From: Candidatus Gastranaerophilales bacterium
GTDB lineage: Bacteria; Cyanobacteriota; Vampirovibrionia; Gastranaerophilales; Gastranaerophilaceae
Assembly (NCBI GenBank): GCA_900552525.1
Contig: UNSK01000040.1
Span: forward strand, 1-17,581
Direction: 5' to 3'
Length of the DNA stretch: 17,581 nt
Below the pieces are notes generated by a model. That model did no database searches. It was given only the letters and a program-made list of their open reading frames with translations, and was not told where the DNA came from. Below, in pieces: positions 1 to 6,004 of this stretch. Positions within the stretch are counted from its first letter, which is position 1, and each line of letters begins with the position of its first letter. A program made the position numbers and the translations under genes.

Positions 1-71
1 TTTTTCCCCCCCCCCCCTACAGCCGTAAGGGTTTCAGGGATATTATTTGCACCTTTTTTATACATATCCAT
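1..71 (-). CDS. Probable N-terminus of a leftward gene of unknown function, truncated by window edge
   Basis: Reading the minus strand from ATG at 71-69 (or the second ATG at 65-63) gives an open frame that begins MDMYKKGANNIPETLTAV and then runs into four glycines encoded by twelve consecutive G. The frame is closed upstream by a stop at 98-96, so the start lies at 95 or further in; GTG at 89-87 is another possibility. No good Shine-Dalgarno is visible, but AT-rich TATATT-like sequence lies just upstream. Only about 23 residues are visible, so no family can be named. The protein-like composition and in-frame passage through the G tract support coding, but this may be chance. Confidence 0.35.
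   Translation of the reverse strand, partial: MDMYKKGANNIPETLTAVGGGGK
6..17. repeat. Homopolymer run of 12 C (G on the minus strand)
   Basis: Twelve consecutive C occur at the left edge, preceded by five T. This is extreme for such an AT-rich window, where no other G/C run approaches this length. If the leftward frame is real, the run encodes four glycines near its N-terminus, and slippage by one base would shift the frame. It may also be a contig-end assembly artefact. Confidence 0.85.
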
Positions 72-203
72 ATATATAATATATTCCACATACAGCTAAT
101 TTATAACACTTTATTACAAAATTGTAACAAAACATATAATATTAAGTTTTGTAAAACTTTCTTAAAAATCCAGATATTTTTGTAATATTTCTTAACAAAA
201 GTA

Positions 204-232
204 TTGAAGTTTATATACTTTTGATATATTAT
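204..232 (+). promoter_or_regulatory. Candidate promoter of the sigma factor gene
   Basis: TTGAAG at 204-209 is followed after 17 bases by TATTAT at 227-232. An overlapping extended -10 reads TGATATATT at 222-230. Transcription would begin near 239, giving a leader of about 50 bases. The rest of 72-288 is very AT-rich and holds the dyad ACAAAAC (127-133) / GTTTTGT (146-152). Confidence 0.45.
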
Positions 233-288
233 GAGTATATAAGATTTGTTTGTGTTTCAAAAATATACATTTATAGGAGTTTAACAGT

Positions 289-1176
289 ATGAAAGATCAA
301 GTTATCAGAATGAAGTCAACAACCAACCCTGCAAGAAGCGGATTTATTTCATTTAACACAGAAGAAATGGGCGCCTACTTAAAGAAAGTTAATTCTTATA
401 AATCTTTAGACAGCGCAGAAGAAAAAGAAATTGCCAGAAAAGCAAAAAATGGCGACAAAGAAGCTAAAAAAATTCTGGTTCAATCCAATTTAAAACTCGT
501 TTTGACAATTGCAAGAAAAGCCATCCATGTATCAAAATTACCTATGGTGGATTTAATTCAGGAAGGTAATTTAGGTTTGATGATTGCAGTTGAAAAGTTT
601 AACCCTGATTTAGGATACAGATTTTCAACTTACGCAAGCTGGTGGATAAAACAGGCAATGTTCAAAGCTATTTCTGAACAATCTCACTGCATGAAAATTC
701 CGGTTTATATACAGGAAACATTATCTAAGTTTTCAAAAGTAAAAGCTGAAATGGAAAGAGCTTATAATTGTCAGGTTACAAATAAAGATGTTGCTCAAAA
801 AATGAATCTTGAACCTGAAAAAGTCGATACCTACTTATCAGCTTACACTACTACTGTTTCAATTGAAGGCAGTTTTGATGCAAAAAACGGCAGCGAACTT
901 AATGTTGCAGACGTTTTAGAAGATGAAACTACCAGTGTTGAAGCTTCAATTCAGTATGAAGAACTAAAAAAAGAAATCGCAAATGTGGTTTCTACACTAA
1001 AAGAACGCGAACAAAGTGTTATCAAAATGAGATTCGGGCTTGAGAATTTTGCAAGAACGACTCTTGAAGATATTGGTAAAATGTTCGGCGTAACTAAAGA
1101 ATGCATCAGACAAACTGAAATGAGAGCTCTTAATAAATTGAGAGGCTGCAGCTCTTTAAACTGCTATGCTGACTAA
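289..1176 (+). CDS. Sigma-70 family RNA polymerase sigma factor (divergent RpoD/group 2 type)
   Basis: This would direct RNA polymerase to promoters. The 295 residues hold a region 1.2-like helix (about 38-80), region 2 with DLIQEGNLGLM (88-98) and the YRFSTYASWWIKQA core (110-123), a region 3 segment (about 150-185), and region 4 (about 232-285) ending in helix-turn-helix VTKECIRQTE (268-277). The length and lack of region 1.1 resemble a group 2 (alternative, cyanobacterial SigB-E-like) factor rather than a full primary RpoD. Promoter-reading positions differ from the usual consensus: the -10 helix reads QAMF instead of QAIT, and the -35 helix reads TKECIRQ instead of TRERIRQ. The start is set by AGGAG at 275-279. 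No clear terminator follows; the next gene has its own promoter. Confidence 0.93.
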   Translation: MKDQVIRMKSTTNPARSGFISFNTEEMGAYLKKVNSYKSLDSAEEKEIARKAKNGDKEAKKILVQSNLKLVLTIARKAIHVSKLPMVDLIQEGNLGLMIAVEKFNPDLGYRFSTYASWWIKQAMFKAISEQSHCMKIPVYIQETLSKFSKVKAEMERAYNCQVTNKDVAQKMNLEPEKVDTYLSAYTTTVSIEGSFDAKNGSELNVADVLEDETTSVEASIQYEELKKEIANVVSTLKEREQSVIKMRFGLENFARTTLEDIGKMFGVTKECIRQTEMRALNKLRGCSSLNCYAD

Positions 1177-1190
1177 ATAATAAATACACC

Positions 1191-1207
1191 TTTACATTCC
1201 TTTACAT
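1191..1207. repeat. Tandem TTTACAT elements at 10-base spacing
   Basis: TTTACAT occurs at 1191-1197 and 1201-1207, one helical turn apart, just upstream of the promoter of the 166-aa gene. The reverse complement reads TGTAAAGnnnTGTAAA-like and resembles a repeat at 9302-9318. It could be a tandem regulator site; this rests on pattern only. Confidence 0.35.
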
Positions 1208-1219
1208 ACTAGCAAATTA

Positions 1220-1248
1220 TTGCGATTTGAATTGTTTATTTATATAAT
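1220..1248 (+). promoter_or_regulatory. Candidate promoter of the 166-aa membrane protein gene
   Basis: TTGCGA at 1220-1225 and a perfect TATAAT at 1243-1248 are separated by 17 bases. The predicted start near 1255 leaves a leader of about 20 bases containing the GAAGG ribosome-binding site. A small dyad, CAAAT (1213-1217) / ATTTG (1225-1229), overlaps the -35 box. Confidence 0.6.
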
Positions 1249-1274
1249 GGAAAAGAAGTGTGAAGGTGTAATTT

Positions 1275-1775
1275 ATGGTTGATATGTTTAACATCGGTTC
1301 ATCCGGTTTCAAGCAAAATTCGTATGGAAATATACAAAAGATAGGTATGACTCCAAACGGAAGAACTGTATACAGAGTTATTGATTCTAACGGAGAAGAA
1401 ACAGGTAAATTAAGCGTACCTCAGACAGAATCAGATAAATTTGAGTCTGCTTACAAAGATATAATGGATACTGCACCTAAAATTCAAAAATTTGTTATTG
1501 AAAACTCTTCCGAAGAAGATATTAAAAAGCGAAGAACTCTGTCACGTGTAATAGTCGGCACCGGTGGTATTATCGGCGCAGCAATACCAATAGCCTGTAT
1601 AAAAAATTTATCCACCGCAAAGAGAGTTTTATCAACTGTTGCAGGCATTATCGCAGGTATATCAGCCGGTTTTGCGGCATCGCTTGCAGCCACAACCCCT
1701 CCTGGTACTTACAAATTTGCGAAAGCAAACAGAACATTCTCAAAACTTGATATTCAACCGGTTATTGAAAAATAA
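1275..1775 (+). CDS. Hypothetical protein with two C-terminal membrane helices
   Basis: The function is not recognised. The 166-aa protein starts with a soluble stretch (about 1-85) containing GMTPNGRTVYRVID (24-37) and ending in a charged segment KKRRT (85-89). Two glycine/alanine-rich hydrophobic segments follow at about 92-109 and 118-139, with a short tail. The closely spaced helices suggest a hairpin in the inner membrane. No signal peptide is seen. The start has AAGGTG at 1263-1268, six bases from ATG; a second ATG four codons in is possible. Its promoter separates it from the sigma gene, so it is probably a single transcription unit. No hairpin terminator lies between it and pnp, and read-through into pnp is possible. 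Confidence 0.8.
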   Translation: MVDMFNIGSSGFKQNSYGNIQKIGMTPNGRTVYRVIDSNGEETGKLSVPQTESDKFESAYKDIMDTAPKIQKFVIENSSEEDIKKRRTLSRVIVGTGGIIGAAIPIACIKNLSTAKRVLSTVAGIIAGISAGFAASLAATTPPGTYKFAKANRTFSKLDIQPVIEK

Positions 1776-1793
1776 AATTAAAAATTCCTTTTT

Positions 1794-1846
1794 TTGCGTA
1801 TTTTTCATTTTTATACTATAATTTTAATGGAAAATTTTAGTATAAT
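1794..1846 (+). promoter_or_regulatory. Tandem promoters of pnp
   Basis: TTGCGT at 1794-1799 with TATAAT at 1817-1822 (17-base spacer) makes one well-formed promoter. A second TATAAT lies at 1841-1846 inside a near-copy of the first -10 region: TATAATTTTAATGGAA at 1817-1832 versus TATAATTTAATGGAA at 1841-1855. Starts would fall near 1829 and 1853, the second just before the leader hairpin. The duplication suggests two promoters or a partial promoter duplication. Confidence 0.5.
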
Positions 1847-1858
1847 TTAATGGAAGCA

Positions 1859-1879
1859 TCCGGCTTTCGAGTAGCCGGA
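1859..1879 (+). promoter_or_regulatory. pnp leader stem-loop next to the ribosome-binding site
   Basis: TCCGGCT (1859-1865) pairs with AGCCGGA (1873-1879), a 7-bp GC-rich stem with a 7-base loop, five bases before the AAGGA at 1885-1889. There is no T tract, so it is not a terminator. In E. coli, PNPase represses its own mRNA through a processed leader stem-loop; a similar role here is inference. Confidence 0.55.
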
Positions 1880-1892
1880 GAAAGAAGGAAAA

Positions 1893-4037
1893 ATGGTACC
1901 GGAAACAAAAAGTTTTCAGTTAGAAATCGGCGGCAAGACCGTCACTGTAGAAACAGGTAAATACGCTCAATCAACAAATGGCAGTGTTACCGTAAGATGC
2001 GGAGATACAATGCTTTTTGTTCATTGTGTTGTAAGCAAAGAACCAAGAGTCGGGATAGACTTTTTCCCATTACTTATTGATTATGAAGAAAGAATGTCTT
2101 CAATAGGCCGCATACCTGGCGGATATAACCGTTCAGAAGGTAAAGCAAGCGACAAGGCTATACTTGTATCACGTCTTATCGACAGACCTATAAGACCGCT
2201 TTTCCCAAAAGGATATAGAAACGATATTCAGATTGTTGCACAGTTATTCAGCTATGATCAGCAAAACCAGCCTGATACACTGGCAATGTTAGGCGCATCT
2301 TGTGCATTAATGTTATCTGGAGCTCCTTTTGAAGGTCCTATCGGAGCTGTAAGAATTTCTAAACTTGACGGCCAGCTTATTGCTAACCCTACACACCAGC
2401 AAGCAGACAAATCTGACTTAGATATAGTTGTTGCAGGTACTCACGATAGTGTAATCATGGTTGAGGCTGGATGTAAATTCGTTACTGAAGACGATATTAT
2501 GGAAGCTGTTGAGTTTGCTCAGGGTGAAATAAGAAAACAGTGCGATGCTCAGGTTGAATTTGCTAAAGCTTGCGGCGTTGTTAAAGAAGAATTTGTTAAC
2601 CCTTATGATACAACTGAACTTAAAAATATTATTAATGAAGTTGCTCATGATATGATTTTTGATGCATATCACAACTTTGATAGAAAATACAGACAGGATA
2701 AGCTTGAAGAAGCTAAAAAGCTTGTTAAAGAAAGAGTTGAATCTCTTCCGGAAGATCATTACATCCACCAGATTATTGAAGAAACCGGCATCGACTTTGT
2801 AGCCGAAGAATTTAAAGCTGCAGAAAAGAAAATTATGCGTGCAATGATTCTGGATGAAGGAGTTAGAGCTGACGGCAGAAAACCGACCGAAGTTCGTCCT
2901 ATCTGGTGTGAAGTTGGAGTTATACCGCGCGCTCACGGTTCTGCCGTGTTTACAAGAGGACAAACTCAGATTTTATCAGTAGCAACACTTGCCGGCCCTG
3001 GTATGAAACAGGAATTAGACGGTGTTGATCCGGAAACTGAAAAAACTTATATGCATAAATACATCTTCCCGGGCTTCTCTGTTGGTGAAGTAAAACCTTT
3101 AAGAGGTCCTGGCAGACGTGAAGTTGGGCACGGAAACCTTGCTGAAAGAGCAAATGTTCCGGCACTTCCTTCTCAAGAAGAATTCGGTTACACTATCCGC
3201 GTAACTTCTGATGTATTAGAATCCAACGGCTCTACATCGATGGGTTCAACCTGTGGTTCTTCAATGGCTTTAATGAATGCAGGTGTTCCTGTTAAATGTA
3301 TGATTGGCGGTGTTGCAATGGGTATGATTACAGAACCTGACAGAGAACCTGTTGTATTAACTGATATTCAGGGAATTGAAGACTTCCTTGGTGATATGGA
3401 CTTTAAAGTTACAGGCAATGATGACGGTATTACTGCTCTTCAAATGGATATGAAAGCCAAAGGTATTGCAAATGAAACTCTGAGAAGAGCTTTAGCTCAA
3501 GCTAAGGAAGGCAGACTGCATATCTTAGGTGAAATGAGAAAGGTTATTACTAAACCTGCAGATCATTTATCACCATTTGCACCAAGCATTACAACAATGA
3601 CAATTCCAACTGAAGATATCGGAACAGTTATCGGACCTGGCGGAAAACAAATCAGAGCAATTATAGAAGCTTCAGGTGCTGAAATTGATATTCAGGACAG
3701 CGGTGTAGTGACAATTACATCTAACGATCAGGAAGGCGCTGCTATTGCTAAAAAGATGATTAATGATTTGACTTTCAAACCTGAAGTTGGAATGGTTATC
3801 AAAGGCAAGGTTGTAAGAATTATTCCTATCGGCGCATTCGTTGAACTCGGCGGCGGCAAAGATGGTATGGTTCATATTTCACAAATATGCCAGGAAAGAA
3901 TTGAAACAATTGAACCACATGTTAACATTGGTGATGAAGTTATCGTCAAAGTAATAAAAATTGACGATAAGGGCAGAATCAACCTTACAATTAAAGGTGT
4001 AAGCGAAGAAGACAAAGCTAAAGTCTTGAATGCTTAG
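1893..4037 (+). CDS. pnp: Polyribonucleotide nucleotidyltransferase (PNPase)
   Basis: This is a phosphorolytic 3'-5' exoribonuclease that degrades RNA to nucleoside diphosphates as a ring-shaped trimer in the cytoplasm. All expected domains are present in the usual length (714 aa): first RNase PH domain (about 10-145, with IDFFPLLIDYEERM), a helical linker domain (about 240-320), the second, catalytic RNase PH domain (about 325-545, with GVRADGRKP and GSTSMGSTCGSS), a KH domain (about 568-625, with VIGPGGKQI) and a C-terminal S1 domain (about 632-705, with GAFVELGGGKDGMVHIS). AAGGA at 1885-1889 is only three bases from the ATG, which is short, but the N-terminus matches the family from residue 7 on and no better start exists. 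A strong terminator follows, so the gene is monocistronic. Confidence 0.98.
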   Translation: MVPETKSFQLEIGGKTVTVETGKYAQSTNGSVTVRCGDTMLFVHCVVSKEPRVGIDFFPLLIDYEERMSSIGRIPGGYNRSEGKASDKAILVSRLIDRPIRPLFPKGYRNDIQIVAQLFSYDQQNQPDTLAMLGASCALMLSGAPFEGPIGAVRISKLDGQLIANPTHQQADKSDLDIVVAGTHDSVIMVEAGCKFVTEDDIMEAVEFAQGEIRKQCDAQVEFAKACGVVKEEFVNPYDTTELKNIINEVAHDMIFDAYHNFDRKYRQDKLEEAKKLVKERVESLPEDHYIHQIIEETGIDFVAEEFKAAEKKIMRAMILDEGVRADGRKPTEVRPIWCEVGVIPRAHGSAVFTRGQTQILSVATLAGPGMKQELDGVDPETEKTYMHKYIFPGFSVGEVKPLRGPGRREVGHGNLAERANVPALPSQEEFGYTIRVTSDVLESNGSTSMGSTCGSSMALMNAGVPVKCMIGGVAMGMITEPDREPVVLTDIQGIEDFLGDMDFKVTGNDDGITALQMDMKAKGIANETLRRALAQAKEGRLHILGEMRKVITKPADHLSPFAPSITTMTIPTEDIGTVIGPGGKQIRAIIEASGAEIDIQDSGVVTITSNDQEGAAIAKKMINDLTFKPEVGMVIKGKVVRIIPIGAFVELGGGKDGMVHISQICQERIETIEPHVNIGDEVIVKVIKIDDKGRINLTIKGVSEEDKAKVLNA

Positions 4038-4054
4038 TAAAGTTACCTAAATTT

Positions 4055-4089
4055 AATGGCTGCGGTATTAACTATCGCAGCCATTTTTT
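4055..4089 (+). terminator. Rho-independent terminator of pnp
   Basis: A 10-bp stem AATGGCTGCG (4055-4064) / CGCAGCCATT (4076-4085) with an 11-base loop is followed by a T run at 4084-4089. It lies 18 bases after the pnp stop codon. Confidence 0.9.
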
Positions 4090-4100
4090 CGGCATACGAC

Positions 4101-4134
4101 AAAAAAATGGTGGAGCCCGAAAAATTCGGACTCC
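4101..4134 (-). terminator. Rho-independent terminator of the LuxR-type gene
   Basis: On the minus strand GGAGTCCGA (4134-4126) pairs with TCGGGCTCC (4120-4112), a 9-bp stem with one G-T wobble and a 5-base loop. Seven T follow (A run at 4101-4107). It lies about 20 bases beyond the stop of the 75-aa HTH gene and faces the pnp terminator. Confidence 0.8.
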
Positions 4135-4154
4135 GGTTTATTATGTCATATACG

Positions 4155-4382
4155 TTAGATTACTTCCTGCAAGTTAAAAAGTTCATTTGCTCCAAGCTTT
4201 ATACTCTTAACTGCTGCCTGAACTCTATTTGAAACACCAAGTTTCTTGTAAATGGATGCTACGTGAGCTTTCGTAGTATGGTTTGAAATAAAAAGTTCAT
4301 CCGATATTTCCTTATTATTTAGACCTAATAACAATAAATGCAGTACTTCCAGCTCTCTTTCAGTAAAAATTTCTTTTAACAC
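4155..4382 (-). CDS. Stand-alone LuxR/GerE-type helix-turn-helix protein
   Basis: This is a predicted DNA-binding transcription regulator of 75 aa. Nearly the whole protein is one GerE-type domain: FTERELEVLHLLLLGLNNKE (6-25), then the helix-turn-helix with ISNHTTKAHVASIYKKLGVS, closely matching the family pattern (S/T-x-x-T-V-K-x-H, then KLGV). There is no receiver or ligand-binding domain, as in small regulators of the GerE (B. subtilis) type, so activity must be set by expression level or a partner. The start is GTG at 4382-4380 with GAGGA seven bases upstream. It is flanked by its own promoter and terminator and is divergent from the coiled-coil gene, whose upstream region it may control (inference). 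Confidence 0.88.
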   Translation of the reverse strand: MLKEIFTERELEVLHLLLLGLNNKEISDELFISNHTTKAHVASIYKKLGVSNRVQAAVKSIKLGANELFNLQEVI

Positions 4383-4396
4383 TCACCTTTCCTCTT

Positions 4397-4405
4397 TTTA
4401 TAACA
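4397..4405 (-). promoter_or_regulatory. Extended -10 promoter of the LuxR-type gene
   Basis: The minus strand reads TGTTATAAA (4405-4397), an extended -10. The only -35-like element, TTGTAC at 4422-4417, is too close (14 bases), so the extended -10 probably carries the promoter. The leader would be very short, about 8-10 bases, and would cut into the GAGGA site. Confidence 0.4.
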
Positions 4406-4555
4406 TACTAATATTTGTACAATATCATTTGCCATGCTGTCTATAAGCTCGGTGGCTACTTTTTTGAATAATAAATTAGTTTTCTTATTAAGTTTTGTAA
4501 CAATTTTAAATAGTCCCGAAATTACCTATTTTTTCTATACTTTATATATATAAGA

Positions 4556-4564
4556 TGGTATAAT
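4556..4564 (+). promoter_or_regulatory. Extended -10 promoter of the coiled-coil protein gene
   Basis: TGGTATAAT at 4556-4564 is a perfect -10 with the TGn extension. The predicted start near 4571 leaves a leader of about 11 bases, excluding the AGGAAG at 4565-4570. A weaker TATACT at 4536-4541 would give a longer leader. Upstream, 4486-4500 (TATTAAGTTTTGTAA) exactly repeats 140-154 upstream of the sigma gene. Confidence 0.4.
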
Positions 4565-4581
4565 AGGAAGAATTACGTAAG

Positions 4582-5814
4582 ATGGCACCAGGATACAATA
4601 CAGATTTACAATCAATATTAAATAAGGCAATGAGCCAGCTCCAGTCTTTGAGCTCCGGTTCAGAAGCTTCTGGTAAATCTTCACAGCCTGAATATGTTAA
4701 TTCAATATTCGGTCTGGTGCAAAATGGACAGGAAGCTTTAGAAGGAAATGATGAACAAAAAGCTAAAGCAACTGTTAACATCATTGAAGGCCTTTTGAGC
4801 ATGGTATCTTTCTCGAAGAATCAGACCGCTCAAGCGAATAAAGAAGTAAAAAACAATGCAGATGATATAAATAAAAATCAGGCTGCTGCTGATAAAAAAG
4901 CTCAGGAAGTTCAAGCACAAATAGAGAAAATCACAGCTGACATTGCTGCTAATACTACAAATATTCAGGATGCAATTTCTAAAATACAAGAACTTGGCGG
5001 GGACAGCGGTGATATAGCAGAAGTTCAACAGCAGATTACAGAGCAGCTTGATATTATTGAACAAGCTAAACAAGATTTAAATAATCCTGAAAAACGCGAT
5101 GAAGCATTAGAAACTATTAAAACCGCAGCAGGAGCTATCAATACATTAGTCGGCAATATCCAAAACATACAAACAACTATTGAAGCTCAAAATGCTGTTG
5201 TTGAACAGAGCGTTAATAATATTTCAGATTTGATAACAGAATCAGCTACAAAAATTTCAGAAGGCGTTGCTGATATTCAACAATATATTCAAAAAGGAAC
5301 CGCTTTAGGAGCTAAATCAAGCCAGATTACAGCTCAGGGCGGAACTGATGTACCGATTGGCAATGGTGAAATTAAGCTTGGAGAAGCTATTAATTCAAAC
5401 GCTTTCTCTGCTATCGGCTCAGGAGGCAAAGGCGCTCAATATATTATGGACGGAAACCAGAGAGTGTCTGCCGGCCAAACAAGAATACAGGGCGGAGCAA
5501 AAAACCTTCAGTCATTAACTGCATCCATCGGTAAAATGGGTCAGGATATATCTTCATTAAGCGAATTTACAAATGCAATCGGCAAAGTCGGCGAAGGAGC
5601 TGCAAGCCTTGCCGAACAATATACTAATGCTGTAAAACCTTATATTGAAGCTACAGGAACCTGGGATGTTGATGCTATCATCGAAGCTAATACAGAATTG
5701 CAATCACAGGTTGAATCATTTGGATCTCAAACTCCTGCTGATACCAATACTGAAAATGGCGAACAAAAAGAATTTTTAGATACAAAAAAATTCAGAGCTG
5801 CATTCGGCATCTAA
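4582..5814 (+). CDS. Cysteine-free coiled-coil protein of unknown function
   Basis: The family is not recognised. The 410-aa protein is rich in Q, N, A and K, has no cysteine and a single tryptophan (361), and shows no signal peptide or membrane segment. Residues about 85-235 form long heptad-like helices (for example DKKAQEVQAQIEKITADI at 104-121). A glycine/serine-rich part at about 240-300 follows, then another helical part (about 305-385) and a hydrophilic tail ending KKFRAAFGI. The absence of cysteine together with helical, low-complexity composition resembles secreted filament, translocator or effector proteins, but nothing here proves export. The start is ATG with AGGAAG eleven bases upstream. 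It is a single-gene unit between its own promoter and a hairpin. Confidence 0.82.
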   Translation: MAPGYNTDLQSILNKAMSQLQSLSSGSEASGKSSQPEYVNSIFGLVQNGQEALEGNDEQKAKATVNIIEGLLSMVSFSKNQTAQANKEVKNNADDINKNQAAADKKAQEVQAQIEKITADIAANTTNIQDAISKIQELGGDSGDIAEVQQQITEQLDIIEQAKQDLNNPEKRDEALETIKTAAGAINTLVGNIQNIQTTIEAQNAVVEQSVNNISDLITESATKISEGVADIQQYIQKGTALGAKSSQITAQGGTDVPIGNGEIKLGEAINSNAFSAIGSGGKGAQYIMDGNQRVSAGQTRIQGGAKNLQSLTASIGKMGQDISSLSEFTNAIGKVGEGAASLAEQYTNAVKPYIEATGTWDVDAIIEANTELQSQVESFGSQTPADTNTENGEQKEFLDTKKFRAAFGI

Positions 5815-5839
5815 CTTATTAAGATTATATTAATTTTTA

Positions 5840-5868
5840 TTAGCGAGTGTATTAACTACACTCGCTAA
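5840..5868 (+). terminator. Hairpin after the coiled-coil gene; terminator or 3'-end stabiliser
   Basis: A 12-bp perfect stem TTAGCGAGTGTA (5840-5851) / TACACTCGCTAA (5857-5868) with a 5-base loop begins 26 bases after the stop codon. No T run follows on either strand, so intrinsic termination may be weak. The sequence around the loop, TATTAACTA, is also in the loop of the pnp terminator. Confidence 0.6.
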
Positions 5869-5940
5869 ATTAATATTGGTGCTTGAATTTGGGGCTTCTG
5901 TATATAAAATTTATCCCCTCAACATCACTGTACACTTGCG

Positions 5941-5980
5941 TTGACAACAATTTTAATTTGTGTTGCAATATTGTTATAGC
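5941..5980 (+). promoter_or_regulatory. adhE promoter region with imperfect inverted repeat
   Basis: An extended -10-like TGTTATAGC lies at 5972-5980 and would start transcription near 5987, just before AAGGAG at 5991-5996. A perfect -35-like TTGACA at 5941-5946 is too far away (28 bases) to pair with it. An inverted repeat TTGaCAACA (5941-5949, one bulged A) / TGTTGCAA (5961-5968) could be an operator. It does not match the Rex consensus well. Confidence 0.35.
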
Positions 5981-6004
5981 CGTACAGAAAAAGGAGATTT
6001 TAAT

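Noticed and set aside
2418..2963. Long minus-strand open frame inside pnp (181 codons)
   Set aside because: It is antisense to a fully convincing PNPase, has no ribosome-binding site and a phenylalanine/asparagine-rich composition typical of shadow frames.
5883..5918. GGGG...CCCC with TTGAAT/TATAAA as promoter or hairpin
   Set aside because: The spacing of the boxes is too short (14 bases) and only four G-C pairs could form across a 20-base loop.
5941..5968. Rex (NADH-sensing) operator in front of adhE
   Set aside because: An inverted repeat is present, but it does not match the TTGTnAAnnnnTTnACAA pattern, so it is left as an unnamed repeat.
5960..6004. Upstream in-frame start of adhE adding 15 residues
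   Set aside because: It would begin inside the promoter; AAGGAG is placed for ATG 6005 and the shorter N-terminus fits the family.
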